This document shows, piece by piece, positions 6,342 to 9,420 of a stretch of 9,420 nt of DNA (position 1 is its first letter; the number at the start of each line of letters is the position of its first letter). The stretch is from an uncultured Francisella sp. (GTDB lineage Bacteria; Pseudomonadota; Gammaproteobacteria; Burkholderiales; Neisseriaceae): the NCBI GenBank assembly GCA_905373555.1, contig CAJPTP010000022.1:1-9420 (forward strand), given 5' to 3'. The notes beneath the pieces are model-generated. The model was given only the letters and a program-made list of their open reading frames with translations, was not told the DNA's origin and ran no database searches. A program made the position numbers and the translations under genes.

Positions 6342-6353
6342 GCGCTTAAGCGC
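6342..6353. repeat. 12-bp perfect palindrome across the nagZ stop codon
   Basis: gcgcttaagcgc is self-complementary and contains the TAA stop of the intact nagZ. As RNA it can form only a short GCGC stem with a TTAA loop. No T-tract follows, so it is not a convincing terminator. It could be a protein-binding palindrome or chance. Confidence 0.4.
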
Positions 6354-7521
6354 GATCCCGCTCGCTTCGGGCGGGCTTCGCTTTGGTCAGCTTCGCGGCG
6401 GTCGCCCGGGCTTGAGCCAGCTTTTGCGCCCTGCGCCCGTTTCCGGCCAAGGCAGGATCGAACGATCGCGTCGGCTTGGCGGCCAAGGCCGCGAGCTTGG
6501 AGCTCGCCTTGGGGGCGAGGATGGGAATGCGGGTTTGCAGCAGCCCGGCGTTGTTCCCCGCCAGTGGGTCGTCTTGGGGCTCGCAGCGCAGGTTGCACAG
6601 CAGCAGCGCCTCGCAGCCCGCCTCCAGCGCCTTCAAGGCGCGCTCGGTCGGGGAGCGCCCCGCGCCCGCGCCCGCCATGCCCAAATCGTCGGAAAAGACC
6701 AAGCCGCGAAAGCCCAACTTTCGGCGCAAGACCCCCGCGATCCACGCCCGCGAGTAGCTCGCGACGTTGTCGGGATCCCGGGCCTTGCACACCACGTGGG
6801 CCGTCATGATCGATTCGCAGCCGTCGGCGATCAAGGCGCGAAACGGCGGCAAATCGCGCCGATTGATGACCTCGAAAGAGTCGTCGACGGCCGGGGTCGT
6901 GAGGTGCGAATCCCCGCTTGCGCCGCCGTGGCCCGGGAAATGCTTGGCGCAGCGCGCCATCCCCGCCTCGCGCATGCCTTGGCCGAATGCCCGGCTCAGC
7001 GCCGCCGCGACGGCGGGCGAGGAGCCGAAGGAGCGGTCGCCGATGACGTGTTTGGGCCCAAATTCGATTCGGGCGACGTCGGCCACGGGCGCGAACGACA
7101 TGTCCACGCCGCATTCGATGAGCTCGGAGGCCATCAAAAAGCCGACGCGCCGCGCCGCCGCTTTGGCGGCGCCCAAGCCCTCGGACGCGGCCAACCGCTC
7201 GAACGCCCGGGCGGGCGGCAAAGCCGCGAAGCCCGTCTTGAATCTTTGCACGCGGCCGCCCTCTTGGTCGACGAAAATGACGGGCGGGGGGGATTGAACC
7301 GCTTTGATTTGCGCGCACAGCCGGCGCAGCTGCTCTTTGCTCTCGAAATTGCGGGCGAACAAAATCACCCCGCCGACGAGCGGGCTCGCGAGGCGCCGCT
7401 CTTCGTCGGGCGTGAGCGCCGTTCCCGCGACGTCGACCACAAAGGCCCGCGACGCGCAAACCGCCTCGCGGAGCGGGCTCTTTGCGCCCTTTCGGGCGCA
7501 TGGCGGCGAATTTTGTTTCAT
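6346..7521 (-). CDS. nagZ: beta-N-acetylhexosaminidase NagZ (GH3)
   Basis: 391 residues, about 50 longer than E. coli NagZ (341) through an N-terminal extension of about 25 and a Lys/Ala/Arg-rich tail after about 345. Family knowledge: cytoplasmic NagZ removes GlcNAc from GlcNAc-1,6-anhydroMurNAc (peptides) in peptidoglycan recycling, producing the anhydro-muropeptides that can signal beta-lactamase induction. Seen: SPLVGGVILFARN, VDQEGGRVQRF (D85 and R93 bind sugar), GDRSFGSSP (R163), KHFPGHG (K193, H194). The flexible catalytic loop is GDSH (D204, H206), and the nucleophile D278 is in FSDDLGM. All residues known to be needed are present, so activity is expected. ATG start with GGGG upstream, preceded by a 10-bp inverted repeat. 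It is the first gene of a probable two-gene unit with its degenerate paralogue. No ampG, ampD or ampC lies nearby. Confidence 0.96.
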   Translation of the reverse strand: MKQNSPPCARKGAKSPLREAVCASRAFVVDVAGTALTPDEERRLASPLVGGVILFARNFESKEQLRRLCAQIKAVQSPPPVIFVDQEGGRVQRFKTGFAALPPARAFERLAASEGLGAAKAAARRVGFLMASELIECGVDMSFAPVADVARIEFGPKHVIGDRSFGSSPAVAAALSRAFGQGMREAGMARCAKHFPGHGGASGDSHLTTPAVDDSFEVINRRDLPPFRALIADGCESIMTAHVVCKARDPDNVASYSRAWIAGVLRRKLGFRGLVFSDDLGMAGAGAGRSPTERALKALEAGCEALLLCNLRCEPQDDPLAGNNAGLLQTRIPILAPKASSKLAALAAKPTRSFDPALAGNGRRAQKLAQARATAAKLTKAKPARSERDRA

Positions 7522-7534
7522 GCGAACCCCATCG

Positions 7535-7583
7535 GCCCGCCTGCCTTTGGGGGCGCGACAAGGGGCCGAACAAGCAGGCGGGC
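7535..7583 (-). promoter_or_regulatory. 10-bp perfect inverted repeat upstream of nagZ
   Basis: Minus strand: GCCCGCCTGC (7574-7583), 29-nt loop, GCAGGCGGGC (7535-7544). The 3' arm ends 13 bases before the ATG, immediately upstream of the GATGGGG stretch that would serve as the ribosome binding site. It could be an operator or an RNA stem influencing nagZ translation. The pairing is exact; the function is inferred. Confidence 0.5.
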
Positions 7584-7677
7584 GAATCGAGCGCCACGAA
7601 TCAAACCGGCCCCGAAAAACAAAAGGAAAAAGAACGATCGGAAAAAAGCGGGCGCGCTAACGTCGGCCGAATCGGTG

Positions 7678-7709
7678 AAAAAGCGCAAGCCTTCGCGGGC
7701 TCGCCCGCT
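7678..7709 (-). terminator. candidate terminator downstream of pheA
   Basis: On the minus strand AGCG-GGC-GAGCC, a CGCGAA loop, and GGCTT-G-CGCT form an imperfect stem (five pairs including one G-U, an internal loop, then four pairs), followed by TTTTT. The T-tract is short, so termination may be partial. A second weak stem with T6 lies at 7642-7658 (AGCG-CGCC-CGCT). Confidence 0.45.
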
Positions 7710-7715
7710 CCCGGC

Positions 7716-7752
7716 CGATCAACCTTGCCTGGGCGATCGGCGTTGTTGATCG
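7716..7752. repeat. 8-bp inverted repeat downstream of pheA
   Basis: cgatcaac (7716-7723) and gttgatcg (7745-7752) pair perfectly over a 21-nt loop that itself contains cgatcg. It lies about 35 bases after the pheA stop and just before the candidate terminator. No T-tract follows it directly. It may be a message-stabilising stem. Confidence 0.4.
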
Positions 7753-7788
7753 CGAGGGCTTTCCGATCCCCTTGGTTTGCCGCAATCC

Positions 7789-8955
7789 TCACAGCCGCGC
7801 GGCGGGGTAGGAGCCCAGCACTTTGACGAAGGGGCAAACCTCGGAGATTTCCTCCAGCGCGGCCGCCAAGGGCGGATCCTCGCGATGTCCCACAACGTCG
7901 ACGAAAAAGACGTACTCCCACATCCCCGAGCGCGAGGGCCGGCTTTCCAGCTTGGTCATCGACACGCGATGCCGGCTTAGCGGCTCGAGCAGCCTGCTCA
8001 TGGCGCCCGCCTTGTTGGGGGCCGACAGCACCAAGCCCGTTTTGTCGTTTCCGGTCGGCCCGGGCGCCGCCCCGCCCAGCGCCAAAAAGCGGGTGGTGTT
8101 GTTGGCCTCGTCCTCGACGTCGCGCGCCGCGACGCGCAGGCCGTAAATCTCGGCCGCCAAATCCGACGCGAGCGCCGCGACCGAGCCGTCGGCGCTCAAG
8201 GCGGCGCTTTTGGCCGCCTCGGCGTTGGATGGGGCGGGCAGAAGGGCGGCGGAGCCGAGGCGCTCGTCAAGGAATGCCTTGCACTGCGCCAAGGCTTGGG
8301 GGTGGGCCGTCACGGTTTTGACGGCGAGCGCGTTGCCCGTTTTGGACATCAGATGAAAGCGCACCCGAAGTTGCGCCTCGCCCGTCACGGCCAAAGGCGT
8401 ATCGACCAGAAGATCGAGATGCTGGCCCACCGAGCCGCTGGATGAGTTCTCCACGGGGATCAGCGCCATGTCGCATTCGCCCGTTTCGACCGCCCTCAAT
8501 GCCTCCTTGGCGGAGCGCTTGGGGGCCATCAGGGCCGACGAGCCGAAGTGCTTGAGCGCCGCCATGTGCGAAAAGGTTCCCTCAGGCCCCAAAAAAGCGA
8601 TCGACAGCGGCTTTTCCAAGGCCAGGCACGCGCTCATCACCTCGCGCTGCAGCCGCATCGCGGCCTCGTCGGACAAGGGGCCCGTGTTGCGCGCGCGCGT
8701 TTTGTCCAACACCGCCGCCTCGCGGTCGGGCCTGTACTTCGCGCCCTTGCCTTTGAGGCGGCCGATCTCGCGCGCCAAGGCGGCGCGCTCGTTGAGCAGC
8801 TTCAAAACTTGGGCGTCGAGGTCGTCGATTCTGCCGCGCAGCCGGCCGATGGGGTCGTCCCCGCCCGCCGCGGCGCAGCCGCCGACCGGCGCGGCGCCGG
8901 GTTCCGCGCCGGGGCCGTTCTTCCCGGCCGCGCCCCAGTCTTCGCTGTTTGGCAT
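7789..8955 (-). CDS. pheA: bifunctional chorismate mutase / prephenate dehydratase (P-protein)
   Basis: 388 residues, the usual P-protein length (about 360-390). It converts chorismate to prephenate and then to phenylpyruvate, the committed route to phenylalanine, in the cytoplasm. Domains: a Gly/Ala-rich extension of about 36 residues; an AroQ-type mutase (about 37-115; R40, R57, K68, D77 and R78 line up with E. coli active-site positions); prephenate dehydratase (about 117-300) with GPEGTFS at 123-129, ENSSSGSVGQ at 169-178 and the catalytic NNTTRF at 285-290; and an ACT domain (about 306-385) with PNKAGAM and ESRPSR (337-342), the phenylalanine-binding motifs, so feedback inhibition is expected. 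The ATG at 8955 has AAGGGA seven bases upstream. The longer frame to 9111 runs across a TATAAT box and is rejected. It appears to be a single-gene transcript. Confidence 0.97.
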   Translation of the reverse strand: MPNSEDWGAAGKNGPGAEPGAAPVGGCAAAGGDDPIGRLRGRIDDLDAQVLKLLNERAALAREIGRLKGKGAKYRPDREAAVLDKTRARNTGPLSDEAAMRLQREVMSACLALEKPLSIAFLGPEGTFSHMAALKHFGSSALMAPKRSAKEALRAVETGECDMALIPVENSSSGSVGQHLDLLVDTPLAVTGEAQLRVRFHLMSKTGNALAVKTVTAHPQALAQCKAFLDERLGSAALLPAPSNAEAAKSAALSADGSVAALASDLAAEIYGLRVAARDVEDEANNTTRFLALGGAAPGPTGNDKTGLVLSAPNKAGAMSRLLEPLSRHRVSMTKLESRPSRSGMWEYVFFVDVVGHREDPPLAAALEEISEVCPFVKVLGSYPAARL

Positions 8956-8974
8956 GTTTCGTCCCTTCGGCTTG

Positions 8975-8996
8975 GCGGCGGATCGTCGGCCGCCGC
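8975..8996 (-). promoter_or_regulatory. pheA leader hairpin
   Basis: Perfect 7-bp stem GCGGCGG / CCGCCGC with an 8-nt loop in the short pheA leader, between the predicted transcript start (about 9003) and the ribosome binding site. No T-tract follows and no Phe-codon-rich leader peptide is present, so it does not look like the enterobacterial pheA attenuator. It may affect message stability or translation. Confidence 0.45.
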
Positions 8997-9009
8997 GACA
9001 AATCCGAGA

Positions 9010-9015
9010 ATTATA
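9010..9015 (-). promoter_or_regulatory. -10 box of the pheA promoter
   Basis: A perfect TATAAT on the minus strand sits 55 bases upstream of the pheA ATG, inside a short AT-rich patch (CCTTTTTTCGATATAATTC) in otherwise GC-rich DNA. No good TTGACA match lies 16-18 bases upstream, so activity may need an activator or an alternative contact. Confidence 0.55.
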
Positions 9016-9078
9016 TCGAAAAAAGGATTTTTGGGCGTGACGGGCCCGCCCAAGGCTCGGGCATGCGGGCGGCGCTCC

Positions 9079-9125
9079 GGTTTTTTCGAATCCGGCCCGG
9101 TTGCGATTCAAAACCCGTTTTTTTT
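9079..9125 (+). repeat. imperfect inverted repeat followed by T8 on the plus strand
   Basis: Plus strand: GGTTTT-(TTC)-GAATC-like left arm at 9079-9092 and GATTCAAAACC at 9105-9115, giving 5 plus 6 pairs with a 3-base bulge, then CG and eight T (9118-9125). It resembles a terminator for rightward transcription, yet no rightward gene lies upstream of it. On the minus strand it lies about 65 bases upstream of the pheA -10 box, with an A8 tract that could help promoter activity. Confidence 0.35.
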
Positions 9126-9379
9126 CATTCCCGATCCCCGCCCCTTGCGACCGGGCGACCCGTCGATGGGCTCAACTGCGCCTTTTTTCGGCTCTTGGGC
9201 GCGGATTTTCTGCGGCTGCGGCGGCCCGGCGCGGCGCTTGGCGGCAAATATTTTAAGATCGACTCAAAATTCAGAGACGATTCCGTCAAGTCGTTCCGCC
9301 GATGCGGTTGCCTTTTGTTTTGCTTAGGGGGCAGACCCGGCGCGAGCGCCAAACAAGTCGACGGCAAAGGGGAGAAAAG

Positions 9380-9420
9380 ATGGCTTCGGGGATGCGGCGT
9401 GCGCAAGAGACGGCAAAAGG
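9380..9420 (+). CDS. start of a divergent gene, truncated by the window edge (tentative)
   Basis: A plus-strand ATG at 9380 is preceded by AAAGGGGAGAAAAG, a strong Shine-Dalgarno sequence with GGAG five bases before the start. The frame is open to the end of the window and gives MASGMRRAQETAK. Thirteen residues are too few to identify a family. The head-to-head arrangement with pheA and the 424-bp gap fit a divergent promoter region. A chance purine stretch remains possible. Confidence 0.4.
   Translation, partial: MASGMRRAQETAK

Larger units (their letters stand above)
8956..9379. other. intergenic region between pheA and a divergent gene start
   Basis: 424 bp without a supported complete gene. 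It holds the pheA leader hairpin and TATAAT box, the inverted repeat with T8, and an AT-rich island at about 9246-9275 (AAATATTTTAA) in otherwise GC-rich DNA. On the minus strand TTGACG (9284-9289) and TAAAAT (9250-9255) both occur but are 28 bases apart, too far for one sigma-70 promoter. A leftward frame at 9125-9406 begins with TTG, lacks a ribosome binding site and is low-complexity, so it is not called. Confidence 0.6.

Noticed and set aside
6064..7749. 561-residue plus-strand frame across both nagZ genes
   Set aside because: It is antisense to two recognised GH3 genes, has no family motif and is compositionally biased. It is a shadow frame.
8956..9010. Phe leader-peptide attenuator for pheA
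   Set aside because: No short reading frame rich in Phe codons and no T-tract after the leader hairpin.
8956..9111. 52-residue extension of PheA
   Set aside because: It crosses a perfect TATAAT box and the leader hairpin. The ATG at 8955 has a well-spaced AAGGGA.
9125..9406. 93-residue minus-strand frame upstream of pheA
   Set aside because: TTG start, no ribosome binding site, Pro/Arg-rich low-complexity sequence, and it overlaps the better-supported divergent start.
1..9420. CRISPR arrays, tRNA or rRNA genes, insertion sequences, phage or defence genes
   Set aside because: No regularly spaced repeats, cloverleaf sequences, transposase motifs or phage or defence domains were seen on either strand.

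Overview
The window is GC-rich, and all seven complete genes that can be supported lie on the minus strand. Read in their own direction, from the right end to the left, they are pheA, an intact nagZ, a degenerate nagZ paralogue, an unknown single-pass membrane protein, an unknown soluble protein, trhP (yegQ) and tgt. A bifunctional chorismate mutase/prephenate dehydratase, NagZ-type peptidoglycan recycling and a YegQ-type U32 protein together suggest a Gram-negative, Pseudomonadota-like bacterium. The sequence alone does not give the genus. No rRNA, tRNA, CRISPR array, insertion sequence or phage gene was seen.

Layout. Bases 8956-9379 form a divergent intergenic region with a perfect TATAAT box for pheA, a leader hairpin, and a start site with a strong ribosome binding site for a rightward gene that runs off the window. 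pheA (7789-8955) is followed by a terminator-like hairpin. The pair nagZ (6346-7521) and nagZ-like (5079-6236) reads as one unit ending at a hairpin plus T-tract (4829-4863). Two unknown genes (3875-4804 and 2742-3878) overlap by ATGA and are translationally coupled. They end at a second hairpin plus T10 tract (2636-2669). trhP (1234-2601) and tgt (37-1152) follow, separated by 81 bp that hold nested inverted repeats.

How the genes fit together. trhP and tgt both act on the tRNA wobble base (U34 and G34 respectively). TrhP is known to depend on prephenate, which the chorismate mutase half of PheA makes, so amino-acid synthesis and anticodon modification may be linked here. NagZ removes GlcNAc from recycled muropeptides. 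Its downstream paralogue keeps the full fold but has lost the nucleophile and the Asp/His dyad, so it looks like a maintained pseudoenzyme.

The most notable signals are the pseudo-NagZ, an attenuator-like leader just before the unknown membrane-protein gene, the unknown coupled gene pair, and perfect inverted repeats in most intergenic gaps. Several long reading frames start upstream of the true genes. I moved the starts of trhP, the membrane protein, nagZ-like and pheA inward, using family alignment and ribosome binding sites.
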